Below the pieces are notes generated by a model, which was not told the DNA's origin, did no database searches, and was given only the letters and a program-made list of their open reading frames with translations. The position numbers and the translations under genes were made by a program. A stretch of DNA of 64,000 bases from Fodinibius halophilus (GTDB lineage Bacteria; Bacteroidota; Rhodothermia; Balneolales; Balneolaceae): contig NZ_JAALLS010000002.1 of the NCBI RefSeq assembly GCF_011059105.1, positions 1-64,000 of the forward strand, in the 5' to 3' direction. Positions 26,580-36,603 of this stretch are shown here, piece after piece; the first letter of the stretch is position 1, and every line of letters begins with the position of its first letter.

Positions 26580-28295
26580 TCAAAAATTCTGATCCTTCGT
26601 GATCTCAATAAATTTTTGGTTATCTACTTCAGGTGCTCTCTCAGCATTTGTTATTGCTACCGTTGATCCATAGATCGTACGAACGATCTTAGTTAATTTA
26701 TCAAAACGTATTTTATGCACCTCGTCAGAAGGACGGTGGTAATCTTCGTGAACGCCAGTAAAGAAGAACACAAAGGGCACGCCCTTACGGCCAAAGTGCC
26801 AATGGTCGCTGCGTCGATAAAACTGGTTGGGATCTTGCAGATCGTTATATCGATCACTTAGCTTTATCTGTCCGCTGCGTTCGTTGCCGGCCTTTACAAG
26901 GCTATCGAGCTGAGAAGAGATAATATCACCGCCTATGATGTAGCTATAGTTCTCAATCCCCTCTTCTTCATGCTTTCTATCAATACGGCCAATCATATCA
27001 ATATTAATATTAGCTACCGTTTGCTCCATGGAAAAAACCGGGTGATCGGAATAATATCGTGACCCCAGCAGCCCTTTTTCTTCTGCTGATACATTTAGAA
27101 AAAGGATACTCCGTTTGGGCTTTACGTTATTTTCACCGGCTTTAGCAAAGGCCCGTGCCACATTAAGTAACCCTATGGTGCCACTCCCATCGTCATCAGC
27201 CCCGTTATAGATACGATCGCCTGTAGAGTCAGGGGCCCCAACTCCTACATGGTCGTAATGAGAGGTGAGCACCACTACCTCATCTTTGAGTTCGGGATCA
27301 GCTCCTTCGTAAAAGGCCAATACATTTCTTGAATCAACTTCTTTCTGCGTTGAGTAAGGAATATGACTTAGCTGATATGGCAGCTCCTTGGGCTTGAACG
27401 CTGAAACATCTTCAATCAGACCTTGTTTATGTACAGCCAAGGCCGTTTCTGATTCGAGCCCCAGTATACGTGCCGCAAGTGACGGGTTTATAATGTTATA
27501 TCCTTTGCTAAACCCACCGGCAGACTCCTTATCACGATAGGCAAGCCCTAGCCGACCAACCTTTCCGTAGTTGGTTTGTGCTTTTTGCGCACGCTCCTCA
27601 AACTCTGCTGTAGTTGCAGCGGGGATAATAAGCATCCCTTTAGCACCCCGGCTCATGATTGTTTGAAAACGTGCCCGAGTGTTAATTGCAGGATTTATCA
27701 GTGTGTCCTCATCTACTGTATGGGGTATCTTTTCAAATACCATTACCCATTTGCCTTTCAGCTCAACGTCGTTGAGATGTTGAACTCCGCGAGAACTATC
27801 GGCAACTCCAAATCCCGCAAAAACGATCTCAGCCTGCAGGCTGTCTGTACCCCCATAACGGCGAATAAAATTAGCAGATGAGTTTTTGCTGGCGGTAGAA
27901 TGGTCAATGAGTTTCTTTTGGTCACTTTCAGTGTTATAGACACTAAAAACAACACTGTCACTTTTAGCTCCTGCTAATTTAAAGCTCTGAAAATAGGTAT
28001 TGTTATCGCCTACCGGCTTCAGCCCTATCTCCCGGTACTCGGCAGCAAGATAATCAGCTGCCTTTTTTTCTGACGCTGTGCCAGCCTCACGCCCTTTCAT
28101 AGAATCGGCAGAAAAGGCTGCTAAATGTTTCTTCAAATACGCAGAAGAGATTTCATTCTGGTATTCCAGCAGAGCACTACTGTTGGTACTGGGGGTGGGG
28201 GATGATTGCTCTTCTTGCACGGATGATTCTGAGCCGGCACAACCAATAAATAAAATTGCCAGGATCAGGGATAAAACAACGGTTCTTGTGTTCAT
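26580..28295 (-). CDS. M28-family zinc metallopeptidase lipoprotein with PA domain
   Basis: A 571-residue lipoprotein. The signal ends in the lipobox LFIGC at about residue 19, followed by a Ser-rich linker. A protease-associated domain is inserted at about 170-290. The M28 core carries the metal ligands in LTSHYDHVG, YNGADDDGSG, NVSAEEKGLLGS and NINIDMIG, and a final His in HEDYHRPSDE. The enzyme releases N-terminal amino acids or small peptides outside the cytoplasm. It is the last gene of a leftward pair with scpA, 20 bp apart. Confidence 0.92.
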   Translation of the reverse strand: MNTRTVVLSLILAILFIGCAGSESSVQEEQSSPTPSTNSSALLEYQNEISSAYLKKHLAAFSADSMKGREAGTASEKKAADYLAAEYREIGLKPVGDNNTYFQSFKLAGAKSDSVVFSVYNTESDQKKLIDHSTASKNSSANFIRRYGGTDSLQAEIVFAGFGVADSSRGVQHLNDVELKGKWVMVFEKIPHTVDEDTLINPAINTRARFQTIMSRGAKGMLIIPAATTAEFEERAQKAQTNYGKVGRLGLAYRDKESAGGFSKGYNIINPSLAARILGLESETALAVHKQGLIEDVSAFKPKELPYQLSHIPYSTQKEVDSRNVLAFYEGADPELKDEVVVLTSHYDHVGVGAPDSTGDRIYNGADDDGSGTIGLLNVARAFAKAGENNVKPKRSILFLNVSAEEKGLLGSRYYSDHPVFSMEQTVANINIDMIGRIDRKHEEEGIENYSYIIGGDIISSQLDSLVKAGNERSGQIKLSDRYNDLQDPNQFYRRSDHWHFGRKGVPFVFFFTGVHEDYHRPSDEVHKIRFDKLTKIVRTIYGSTVAITNAERAPEVDNQKFIEITKDQNF

Positions 28296-28314
28296 AGGTC
28301 AATAATAAATTAGA

Positions 28315-29058
28315 TTAATTGGTTCCAATAATTTCGTCAACGGGTTTTAAATCAAGATAAAAAGAGGTAGGATCGTCATCATCAACATAGAGATTAATCT
28401 GTCGTTCTTTTAACATCTCCAGGACTGCCAAAAAAGTGACCACAATTTTCGCTCTGGTTTCCAGTTCCATACAAAAATCATAAAAAGAGGTGCGCCCCTC
28501 TTGTTGCAATCGCTCTAACACGTATTCTGTTTGGTCTTCAATGGAGTGTTCAATTTTTTCGACGTGATGGACCGCCTCCTGCCTTTTAATATCTGTAAGT
28601 ACCTTTTTAAAAGCGGTCATTAAATCAAACATAGTTACATCCTGCAGGGCCTCACCGCTTGCTTGCTTCTCCACCTGATCAGCCTGATGATAACCTCGGA
28701 AGCGCTTTTTCTGTGCCTCTTCTTCAATGTCTTCCATTTTAGCGGCCATCTCTTTATAGCGCTTATATTCCAGCAGCTGTTGTACGAGCTCATAACGAGG
28801 GTCGTGCTCATCCAGCTTATCATCACTTTCTTCTTGGGGCAGCATCATCTTTGCCTTTATCGACATAAGCATGCTGGCCATTAAAATAAACTCGCTGGCT
28901 ACATCCAGGTCCAGCTCTTCCATTAATCCAATATATTCCAGAAACTGGTTGGTAATATATGAGATGGGAATATCATAGATATCGAGTTCGTCTCTTTTAA
29001 TAAAGAACAGCAGCAGGTCCAGCGGACCTTCAAAATTTTTGAGTTGAACGCGATACAT
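28315..29058 (-). CDS. scpA: Segregation and condensation protein A
   Basis: A 247-residue ScpA. The family N-terminus (VQLKNFEGPLDLLLFFIKRDELDIYDIPISYIT) and a central EFILMASMLMSIKAKMMLP are clear, with a C-terminal winged helix. ScpA is the kleisin of the SMC-ScpAB condensin. No scpB is adjacent; the downstream gene is an unrelated M28 peptidase. Confidence 0.95.
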   Translation of the reverse strand: MYRVQLKNFEGPLDLLLFFIKRDELDIYDIPISYITNQFLEYIGLMEELDLDVASEFILMASMLMSIKAKMMLPQEESDDKLDEHDPRYELVQQLLEYKRYKEMAAKMEDIEEEAQKKRFRGYHQADQVEKQASGEALQDVTMFDLMTAFKKVLTDIKRQEAVHHVEKIEHSIEDQTEYVLERLQQEGRTSFYDFCMELETRAKIVVTFLAVLEMLKERQINLYVDDDDPTSFYLDLKPVDEIIGTN

Positions 29059-29213
29059 GTAATTGTCTAACTATATTGAGTTGTGCCAAATATAAGCTGA
29101 TCTGCCCCAAAAAAGGAAATATTTCCCGCTTTTACTATTAAAGTTTAATACTGATGAATCTTATTGCTTAAATCTTTATACTCATTGATTAAACTGGTAT
29201 AGACTTTTTTCCT

Positions 29214-29759
29214 ATGGACTATTCTAACTTAGTAACAGCTCTACAAGAGAACGACACAAAAAAAGTGAATGAGTTGATTTCAGCGCTTCGCCCTCGTCTC
29301 ATCGCTTTTTTGCGCATACATATGAATGCGACCCAAGAAGATGCCGAAGATTGTGCCCAAGACTCCCTTTTAACTTCTATTGAAATTATCAATGAAGATC
29401 GTATTCAAAATCCCGAGCAGGTAGTTTCTTATATCCTTTCTACCTGTCGAAATACGTACTTGAAGATGCAGAAAAAGAAGCGACCGGAAGCAACAGACGA
29501 TATTTCTGACAAACATCAACAAGCTCCACGTCAACTTCAGTCACTACTGGACAAAGAGCAGAAGCGATTACTCAATATTTGTATGGACCAACTAAAAGAA
29601 AAACACCAGTCATTTATGCAGTATTGGTTTGATCATCCCGATGCCCAGGCAAAAAAGGTGGCAGACCATTTTAACATCAGCCTGAGTAATACCTGGACTC
29701 GCAAGCATCGCATCATAAAGAAGCTAAATGAGTGCTATACAAAAAAAAGTAAATTATAA
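29214..29759 (+). CDS. ECF-type sigma factor
   Basis: A 181-residue sigma factor. Region 2 is at about 15-85 (NATQEDAEDCAQDSLLTSIEI) and region 4 at about 125-175, where the helix-turn-helix is AKKVADHFNISLSNTWTRKHRIIKKL. Region 4 is unusual (FMQYWFDHPDAQAKKVADHF), indicating a diverged ECF subgroup. It precedes a gene for a membrane TPR protein and probably forms a sigma/anti-sigma pair with it. In Bacteroidota-like genomes such pairs often sit near TPR-CHAT genes, as here. Confidence 0.88.
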   Translation: MDYSNLVTALQENDTKKVNELISALRPRLIAFLRIHMNATQEDAEDCAQDSLLTSIEIINEDRIQNPEQVVSYILSTCRNTYLKMQKKKRPEATDDISDKHQQAPRQLQSLLDKEQKRLLNICMDQLKEKHQSFMQYWFDHPDAQAKKVADHFNISLSNTWTRKHRIIKKLNECYTKKSKL

Positions 29760-29853
29760 TGTAAGGATTCGGCTTTTCGAGGGTCTTACTTAACAGACCC
29801 TCGAAGTTAAATTGCTTATAAAGCAATTCAAGCGTGAAATAAACTTTTTTGTT

Positions 29854-30687
29854 ATGAACAAGATATCAAGAGACTTAGAGCTCGAACAACAAATAGATGC
29901 CTACATCAAAGGCAAGCTTACCGAAGAGCAGGCCGAAGCATTGTGGGAGAAGCTTCTATTACACCCCCAGTATATTGAACTACTGGAAACTGAATTAGGT
30001 GTCCAATCAATTCTGGATGAGTCCGCTTCTACTGATACGAGTGAGAACTCTTCCGAAGTAAATGATGAAACCATCATCTATTCTATGCAGCGATCCTGGA
30101 AGTGGATTGCCGCTGCAGCTTCAGTTGCTATTTTAGTTGTTGCCATTAACTTTCTGCAACAGGATACTAATCAATCAATACAGGAACTGGCACTTAATAA
30201 TATTAATATTTCTACCAATCTTTCCTCTGCTCCTGTCATGCGGTCACAGAAAGCAACCATTGCCCCGGCCGACTCGCTTCTAAATCGAGGGTTCCAGGCG
30301 TCACTTTCCGGAGATGTAAAGAAGGCACTGCAGTTCTACAATAAAATTATCACCCAGTATCCTAATAAGTCAGCTGCTGTAAAAGCCTATTTAAATAAGG
30401 GTATTATTCAGTATAACGCCGGCGAGTTCAAGTCTTCGATTACTGCTTTTAAAGAAGTTATTAATAACGTAAAAAAGAATCCGGTTACCGAAGAAAAAGC
30501 ATACTGGTATATGGGGAACGCCTATATCAATATTGAACAACTTTCTAAAGCGCGAGAAGCGATTCATACTGCCTACTCTATGGATGGCATTTATCGACAA
30601 CCGGCCTATCGCATCCTTCGAAAGCTGGACCACGAGCTTGGTAATGTTGATTTTGATGATTTTGAACAGCAAATGAAAGAAGGATAA
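29854..30687 (+). CDS. Membrane TPR protein, probable anti-sigma partner
   Basis: About 277 residues from ATG 29854 (a TTG at 29812 would add a basic stretch without homology-like features). Residues 1-60 form an anti-sigma-like acidic helical segment (LELEQQIDAYIKGKLTEEQAEALWEKL). A transmembrane helix lies near 82-105 (WKWIAAAASVAILVVAINFL). The C-terminal 130 residues contain about three TPRs (LLNRGFQASLSGDVKKALQF; KAYLNKGIIQYNAGEFKSSI). The TPR part would be periplasmic and could sense secreted TPR-CHAT proteins; that is inference. Confidence 0.75.
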   Translation: MNKISRDLELEQQIDAYIKGKLTEEQAEALWEKLLLHPQYIELLETELGVQSILDESASTDTSENSSEVNDETIIYSMQRSWKWIAAAASVAILVVAINFLQQDTNQSIQELALNNINISTNLSSAPVMRSQKATIAPADSLLNRGFQASLSGDVKKALQFYNKIITQYPNKSAAVKAYLNKGIIQYNAGEFKSSITAFKEVINNVKKNPVTEEKAYWYMGNAYINIEQLSKAREAIHTAYSMDGIYRQPAYRILRKLDHELGNVDFDDFEQQMKEG

Positions 30688-30764
30688 ACTCGCTTCGATA
30701 CTTTGCAAATAATGAGTTAATTTTGCCTGTTGGAAAACGTACTTAACTCATTAGGTTTCCTATT

Positions 30765-31766
30765 TTGCAAAACCCTCTATTAGATGCTTCCGATAGCGAC
30801 AGAGATTTTGAGCAACCCCTACGCCCATCTCGCATAAGTGAGTTCATAGGGCAAAAAAAGGTAATTCAAAATCTTTCTGTATTTATAAAAGCAGCTCAAA
30901 AACGAGAAGAAGCTTTAGACCACGTCATACTTTCGGGACCGCCGGGACTCGGAAAAACCACCCTGGCCCACATCATTGCGAATGAAATGGGGGTCCAGAT
31001 TAAACCCACTACCGGCCCCGTACTTGAAAAACCGGGGGACCTGGCCGGCATGCTTACCAATCTGGAAGAGGGAGATGTACTCTTTATAGATGAGATACAC
31101 CGGCTTAACCCCGTTATTGAAGAGTACCTCTACTCTGCAATGGAAGATTACAAGCTCGATATTGTTATCGATTCAGGACCTAATGCTCGAAGCATACAAA
31201 TTGAACTCAACCGCTTTACCCTGGTAGGAGCTACGACCCGTAAAGGACTGCTTACCGCTCCTCTTAGGGCTCGCTTTGGTATCGATATGCGCCTGGATTA
31301 CTATGATGTTGAACTACTACAGCGTATTGCTCTTCGCACAGCAGCAATCCTAAATATGGGCATTACCGATACCGGAGCCCACGAAATTGCACGCCGCAGC
31401 CGGGGCACCCCCCGTATTGTCAATAAACTGTTGCGGCGCACGCGTGACTTTGCCCAGGTTGAAAATATGGACACTATTAATGATGCTATTGCCGATAAAG
31501 CACTGAATGCACTGGATGTAGATCAGAACGGCCTCGATGAAATGGATATTCGAATCCTCAAAGCTATCATTGAAAATTATGAGGGTGGACCTGTAGGGCT
31601 TGGCACCCTTGGTGTGGCTGTAGGCGAAGATAAGGGCACAATAGAGGAAGTTTATGAACCCTATCTTATCAAAGAAGGCTTTTTGCAACGAACCTCAAAG
31701 GGACGTATTACTACACGTAAGGCTTTTAAATACCTTGGTGTTTCTCCTCCTGAAAGTGAGGACTAA
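30765..31766 (+). CDS. ruvB: Holliday junction branch-migration ATPase RuvB
   Basis: A 333-residue AAA+ ATPase of full family length. Key motifs are LRPSRISEFIGQ, Walker A GPPGLGKTTLAH, Walker B VLFIDEIHRLNP, sensor 1 VGATTRKGLLTAPLR-ARFG and the C-terminal winged helix ending QRTSKGRITT. With RuvA and RuvC it drives Holliday junction migration. The start is TTG. ruvA and ruvC are not in the window. Confidence 0.97.
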   Translation: MQNPLLDASDSDRDFEQPLRPSRISEFIGQKKVIQNLSVFIKAAQKREEALDHVILSGPPGLGKTTLAHIIANEMGVQIKPTTGPVLEKPGDLAGMLTNLEEGDVLFIDEIHRLNPVIEEYLYSAMEDYKLDIVIDSGPNARSIQIELNRFTLVGATTRKGLLTAPLRARFGIDMRLDYYDVELLQRIALRTAAILNMGITDTGAHEIARRSRGTPRIVNKLLRRTRDFAQVENMDTINDAIADKALNALDVDQNGLDEMDIRILKAIIENYEGGPVGLGTLGVAVGEDKGTIEEVYEPYLIKEGFLQRTSKGRITTRKAFKYLGVSPPESED

Positions 31767-31947
31767 TAGCTCTTTTGCTGATCCCTCGCTGTTAAAGAAG
31801 AGGCTACAAACCCTATTATCCGGAGCTTAGCTATTTACTAATAGAGCTCTATTAATTCTAATAGCAATTTATCTGCAACATTAAAGAGTTTTTTGTAGCT
31901 TCAAGGGCTTTATAACTGACAACTTTTTCACGAATTTCGTATTAATA

Positions 31948-33096
31948 ATGAAGAACCTCTTTACCTCCGAATCTGTCTCTGAGGGACATCCTGATAAAGT
32001 AGCTGATCAAATTTCTGACTCTATCCTTGATGCTATGCTCAAGCAGGATCCCCAATCAAGAGTAGCAGTAGAAACCATGGTAACCACTGGGTTGGCCGTT
32101 ATATCCGGTGAAGTTACCACTGATGCTTATGTTGATGTACAGGAGATAGCTCGAAAAGTTATACGTGACATTGGATATACTAAAAACTCATATCGTTTTG
32201 ATTCGGAGTCTTGTGGTGTTTTAACCACTATCCACCAGCAAAGTCCCGATATTGCTCAAGGCGTTGATGAAGGGGATGACAAAAAAATGGGTGCCGGCGA
32301 TCAAGGAATGATGTTCGGGTATGCCACCAAAGAAACCGACACCTACATGCCCATGAGCCTGCAGTATTCGCACGACCTGCTTCGAAAACTGGCTCATATC
32401 CGAAAAAACACTACCCTGCTTCCATACCTGGCACCTGATAGTAAAAGCCAAGTTACCGTTGAGTATGATGAAGATGGAGCACCCAAGCGTGTTGATACTA
32501 TCGTTATTTCTACACAGCACGATGAGGATGTGGATCAACCTCAAATCAAACAGGATTTAAAGAAGCACCTGATCCCGGAAGTTATTCCTGAAGAACTAAT
32601 GGATCCGGAAACAATTCTGCACGTTAACCCTACGGGCAAATTTGTAATTGGTGGTCCACACGGCGATACCGGACTTACCGGACGTAAAATAATTGTCGAT
32701 ACCTACGGAGGCCGCGGAGCTCACGGTGGTGGTGCTTTCTCCGGTAAAGATCCTTCTAAGGTAGATCGAAGCGCTGCTTATGCTTCTCGCCATATTGCTA
32801 AGAATATTGTGGGTGCCGACCTCGCTGATGAGTGTCTGGTACAGCTTGCTTATGCTATCGGAATTCCAGAGCCGGTTTCCGTTAATGTGGATACTTATGG
32901 AACCGGAACCGTAAGTGACATCGAATTGGCAGAGGCTATACAGAAAACCTTTGACTTAACGCCAAGTGGCATTATTAGTCGATTTAATCTGCTGCGCCCT
33001 ATTTATTCCCAAACAGCCGCTTATGGTCACTTCGGGCGCAAAGAATTCCCATGGGAAAAGCTGGATTATACTGATAAAATCAAGAATGCCCTGTAA
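31948..33096 (+). CDS. metK: S-adenosylmethionine synthase
   Basis: A 382-residue enzyme of normal length. Signature stretches include [53 protein letters not shown] and [19 protein letters not shown]. It makes SAM from methionine and ATP as a homotetramer. The 180-bp leader shows no SAM riboswitch that I can recognise. A strong terminator follows. Confidence 0.98.
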   Translation: MKNLFTSESVSEGHPDKVADQISDSILDAMLKQDPQSRVAVETMVTTGLAVISGEVTTDAYVDVQEIARKVIRDIGYTKNSYRFDSESCGVLTTIHQQSPDIAQGVDEGDDKKMGAGDQGMMFGYATKETDTYMPMSLQYSHDLLRKLAHIRKNTTLLPYLAPDSKSQVTVEYDEDGAPKRVDTIVISTQHDEDVDQPQIKQDLKKHLIPEVIPEELMDPETILHVNPTGKFVIGGPHGDTGLTGRKIIVDTYGGRGAHGGGAFSGKDPSKVDRSAAYASRHIAKNIVGADLADECLVQLAYAIGIPEPVSVNVDTYGTGTVSDIELAEAIQKTFDLTPSGIISRFNLLRPIYSQTAAYGHFGRKEFPWEKLDYTDKIKNAL

Positions 33097-33113
33097 TTAT
33101 TTCTAAGACAATA

Positions 33114-33148
33114 AAAAAGAGTCATCTCGTAATTGAGATGACTCTTTT
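33114..33148. terminator. Bidirectional terminator between metK and the AsmA-like gene
   Basis: AAAAGAGTCATCTC and GAGATGACTCTTTTT form a stem of more than ten pairs with A and T runs on the two flanks. It can end both convergent transcripts. Confidence 0.9.
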
Positions 33149-33172
33149 TCTTTTGGGAAAATAAATAAGTTC

Positions 33173-33835
33173 TCAGCTATCTAATAAATCCTCGACAGCA
33201 TCTCTGGCTTTGTCCTTAACACCTTGCCTGATTGCTTCTTGAGCAGCTTCTTCAAGAATAGGCTTCAATATCTGACTTAACACCTGTTCCATGGTATTGT
33301 TTCCGTCTCTGCCAATTCCCTCAATCTCAATTTTGGAAAAAGTGCCCTCAACTGACTTTTCTCCCCCGATCTCCGTAGTTAATGTGACCCGGCCATCTTC
33401 TACCAGGAGATAGTCAATAACCGCCCTTGTTCCGGAAGAGGAACCTTCTTTTAATTTGCTACTGAGGGTATTAAGATTACTGCCTTTCACTTTTTGCTCA
33501 AAGTAAAGTTCCGGTTCCTTAATACGAACTTCCTTAACAATTACCGTATCAGAAAGCAGGGAATAGGGATCCACTGTTAATGATATTTGCTGTAATTTAA
33601 CAGCAGGGTTTTCACTAAATCCCTCAGGATTGTATATCGTAATACCTTCAATCGATCCTTCTCCATTTAGTATTGAAATAGCCACATCATCTACCTTTAC
33701 CGTAGTTTCTAACATTTCGGAGGTAGTACTTTCAATATTTGACCTCACTATGCTGTCAACACTGAGAGAAAGAATAACGGCCCCAATAGTGACAACAATA
33801 ATTAAGCCAAAAAGGACTTGGAAAACTGGTTTCAT
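33173..33835 (-). CDS. AsmA/DUF748-like membrane-anchored protein
   Basis: A 220-residue protein with an N-terminal membrane helix (FQVLFGLIIVVTIGAVILSLS). The pattern IVRSNIESTTSEMLETTVKVDDVAISILNGEGSIEGITIYNPEGF and VDPYSLLSDTVIVKEVRIKEPEL is typical of AsmA-type repeats. Larger family members are periplasm-spanning lipid-transfer bridges; this one is far too short for that and its role is unknown. It is monocistronic. Confidence 0.72.
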   Translation of the reverse strand: MKPVFQVLFGLIIVVTIGAVILSLSVDSIVRSNIESTTSEMLETTVKVDDVAISILNGEGSIEGITIYNPEGFSENPAVKLQQISLTVDPYSLLSDTVIVKEVRIKEPELYFEQKVKGSNLNTLSSKLKEGSSSGTRAVIDYLLVEDGRVTLTTEIGGEKSVEGTFSKIEIEGIGRDGNNTMEQVLSQILKPILEEAAQEAIRQGVKDKARDAVEDLLDS

Positions 33836-33918
33836 AAGAACGTATATTGAAAAAATTAAAAAAGTGTTAGTTTTTCGTCTCCTAAATATAAGGCGGCTAG
33901 ATCAAAGTATTGGAAATA

Positions 33919-33958
33919 AAAAAGGCATAGAATTAAGAATATAATTCTATGCCTTTGG
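33919..33958. terminator. Terminator 3' of the M14 carboxypeptidase gene
   Basis: AAAGGCATAGAATT (33921-33934) pairs with AATTCTATGCCTTT (33943-33956) around a short loop. On the - strand it terminates the M14 peptidase gene ending at 33988. Confidence 0.8.
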
Positions 33959-33987
33959 TGTTATTTATGTGACTAAAAAGCTATAGC

Positions 33988-36603
33988 CTAATTTCCTGAT
34001 CCGCCATCGATCGTTTGACCAAAGAATATAGCATTCATAAACAGCTTGTTGGTTCCATACCAAAAAGCCCTGAAATTGGGGTTATCGGTCATCGAAATAA
34101 CACGCCCGCGCCCGGTATCACTAACAATGATCGAAGCTGTTCCGGCTAGCTCTTCCAGATTCTCTTCCGAAATGTAGCCACTTGCCAGCGGTTCTTCGGT
34201 ATAATAGAGGGGAGTAGCATATGGATTCTCTGCTTTTTGCAGAAACAGAGTACTATTACGGAAAACCGTCATCTCATCATCATTATATCCATATCCCAGA
34301 GGATGGGTTAAATCTAACTTAGCATTAAAGATAGCCCCGCCAATATACTGTGCCCCGCGTGCTTTGTCTCTCTCAGCATATGGTTTGGGATTAACCTCTT
34401 TCTCATCCTCTTTTGAATTATCTTCTTTAACAAATTCAATATTTGCCAAATCATTTCTCTCGGCCCACCTGTTAGCGTATTTCGTGGTGATAAGAGTCCC
34501 GCCAGATTGTACCCAATCTTTGATATTACTTACAGCTCCATTCGACAAGCTATTATAACCACCATTAACCATAACGATGACATTATACCGACTGAGATCT
34601 GCAAAGCTAAGACGATCCGGGGGAAAGAGTGTGAGAGTCATGTCATAGCGCTGATCCAACAGGTGCCAGACTTCACCCACTTCGTAGGAACTTGCCCCCT
34701 CACCAGCAAGAACAGCTACATTGGGCTGCTCAAGGTCTTCAAACGAACCACTACCGAGATCAATTCCGCGCGGAGTCATCCCCGTTCCTACAGCATATAC
34801 CGTCAATCCATCTTCATTTGCTGCTTTTTTCATGAGCGAATAAATATCCGACTCATCAACAGATTGGGGCCCCACCGGAACCAGCACCGTCCCGTAATCA
34901 AACCTATGCGTTCCGTTAGCAGTTACACCGGTAAACGGTTTAGAGGCTACTTTTGTGCGAACATCCGCATCTTGCAAACGATTCAGGGCTCTGGGCGCAT
35001 AGTATTCATCCCATTCAAAAACATAGGCATAATCACTTTTACCGCCTACAATTTCTCCCTGTGGCAGCTCTGGTACTCCATCAACCTTACTGCCCAATAA
35101 GTCATCACTGTAATCGCGCCCTTCAAGTTCGGCAAACGGCAGGTTAAATGCGTAAGGCATGGTCCATGCAGAAACATCGTAAAACAGGCTATCCGTAAAC
35201 GAGGTCCGTCGCTCAAACAGGGCCTTCACAAACTTATATTGTTTCTGATCAGAAGGAATCACAAAAGAGGAGTTGGCCTGAAATGATTCTCCATCAGCAT
35301 TAATATTCTTTGCCAGTTCATACAACTTTACCTTGTGCCGCTTCAGCATCTCCACAAAGTGATGGGTACGTGCCTTATCATGAGATGTGCCGAATACATA
35401 CCCCTCAATATCAGCTTGTTCTCCCTTTCGCTTAGATTCCTGAAAGAAACTTCGCTGATAGTTCAGAATCTCTTGGCGTAAATTTTGAGAAGCCTCCCAT
35501 GTAGAAAGCGAGGTTAAAAATTGATTCTTGATCGTGAAGGGATACTTCAACACACCATGCACACTTTCCTGGGCATGTCCCCGCGAGCTGGCCTGCTCAA
35601 ACAGTATCCCAATCCCACCATTAACATCAGGGTAGGTAGATCCTTTGCCGTAATAGAAATCATCAAAACTTTCTTGAGAGTAGTATAGCCGCTTCTGATT
35701 GTCCAGCTTTTCAGCATGATAATCGGCAATTGCTTTAGTCAGACTCTGATTTTGCTCAGGAGTGATGGGATGAGTTCGCGACTGTATTCCCGGCTGGAAG
35801 AAAAAGGTAGAATTGGTGCCCATCTCATGGTGGTCGGTCAAAATATTAGGCTTCCACTTATGGAAGTTATCAATACGCCCCTGGCTTTCGGGATGTTGAA
35901 CCAACATCCAATCTCGGTTCAAGTCAAACCAGTAATGGTTAGTACGCCCGCTCGGCCACCGCTGATTCAGTTCCAGACTATTGGGGTCGCTAACTAAATT
36001 TTCGCTTTTATGTGTATTTGCCCAGCTTGCAAACCGGTTTAGGCCATCGGGGTTTAGGCTGGGATCCAATAAGATTACGCTGTTATTCAACTTCTGTTCA
36101 ATTTCTTTGCCCTGAGCTGCAGCCAAATAGTAGGCCACCAGCAAGGATGCATTAGAACCGCTCGATTCATCCCCGTGAATACTGTATCCCCAATACATTA
36201 CGATAGGCATATTCTCAGTATCCAATTGCTCTGAGCGTTCGGGATTGGTAAGCGCTACATGGTTTTTACGAATCTGCTCAATATTCTGCTGGTTTGAAGC
36301 AGAAGTAACAGTCAAATAAAGCAGAGGGCGGTCTTCATAGGTCTCTGCAAATTTGTGCAAGGTAATTCGGTCCGAAGCCTCTGCAACAGCTTCCATATAT
36401 TTTACAAGCTGATCGTGGCGAACATGCCATTCGCCAGGTACCATTCCCAACACCTCTTCGGGAGTAGGTATTTCGGAGTTGTAGGTTACATCTTGTGGCA
36501 GATAGTAATCCATGGAGGCCTCAGCCTCGGCAGGATTTTGCCCATACACACTTGTTGAAAGCAGTAAAGTAAAAAAACCAAATAAAAGCGTAGATAATCT
36601 CAT
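33988..36603 (-). CDS. M14-family zinc carboxypeptidase, secreted
   Basis: An 871-residue secreted peptidase. A signal peptide (STLLFGFFTLLLSTSVYG) is followed by the M14 domain at about 50-370: the zinc motif YSIHGDESSG (HxxE), LDPSLNPDGLNRF, FDLNRDWM and DHHEMGTN, where the third zinc ligand is expected. The C-terminal 450 residues include a flavodoxin-like or glutamine-amidotransferase-like segment (NVAVLAGEGASS, VMVNGGYNSLSNGAVSNIKD). It is expected to cleave C-terminal residues from peptides in the periplasm or outside the cell. Confidence 0.9.
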   Translation of the reverse strand: MRLSTLLFGFFTLLLSTSVYGQNPAEAEASMDYYLPQDVTYNSEIPTPEEVLGMVPGEWHVRHDQLVKYMEAVAEASDRITLHKFAETYEDRPLLYLTVTSASNQQNIEQIRKNHVALTNPERSEQLDTENMPIVMYWGYSIHGDESSGSNASLLVAYYLAAAQGKEIEQKLNNSVILLDPSLNPDGLNRFASWANTHKSENLVSDPNSLELNQRWPSGRTNHYWFDLNRDWMLVQHPESQGRIDNFHKWKPNILTDHHEMGTNSTFFFQPGIQSRTHPITPEQNQSLTKAIADYHAEKLDNQKRLYYSQESFDDFYYGKGSTYPDVNGGIGILFEQASSRGHAQESVHGVLKYPFTIKNQFLTSLSTWEASQNLRQEILNYQRSFFQESKRKGEQADIEGYVFGTSHDKARTHHFVEMLKRHKVKLYELAKNINADGESFQANSSFVIPSDQKQYKFVKALFERRTSFTDSLFYDVSAWTMPYAFNLPFAELEGRDYSDDLLGSKVDGVPELPQGEIVGGKSDYAYVFEWDEYYAPRALNRLQDADVRTKVASKPFTGVTANGTHRFDYGTVLVPVGPQSVDESDIYSLMKKAANEDGLTVYAVGTGMTPRGIDLGSGSFEDLEQPNVAVLAGEGASSYEVGEVWHLLDQRYDMTLTLFPPDRLSFADLSRYNVIVMVNGGYNSLSNGAVSNIKDWVQSGGTLITTKYANRWAERNDLANIEFVKEDNSKEDEKEVNPKPYAERDKARGAQYIGGAIFNAKLDLTHPLGYGYNDDEMTVFRNSTLFLQKAENPYATPLYYTEEPLASGYISEENLEELAGTASIIVSDTGRGRVISMTDNPNFRAFWYGTNKLFMNAIFFGQTIDGGSGN

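Noticed and set aside
31767-31947. Possible SAM riboswitch ahead of metK
   Set aside because: The leader lacks the SAM-I CTTATCAAGAG core and I could not draw a SAM-II or SAM-IV fold. It is ordinary AT-rich leader sequence.
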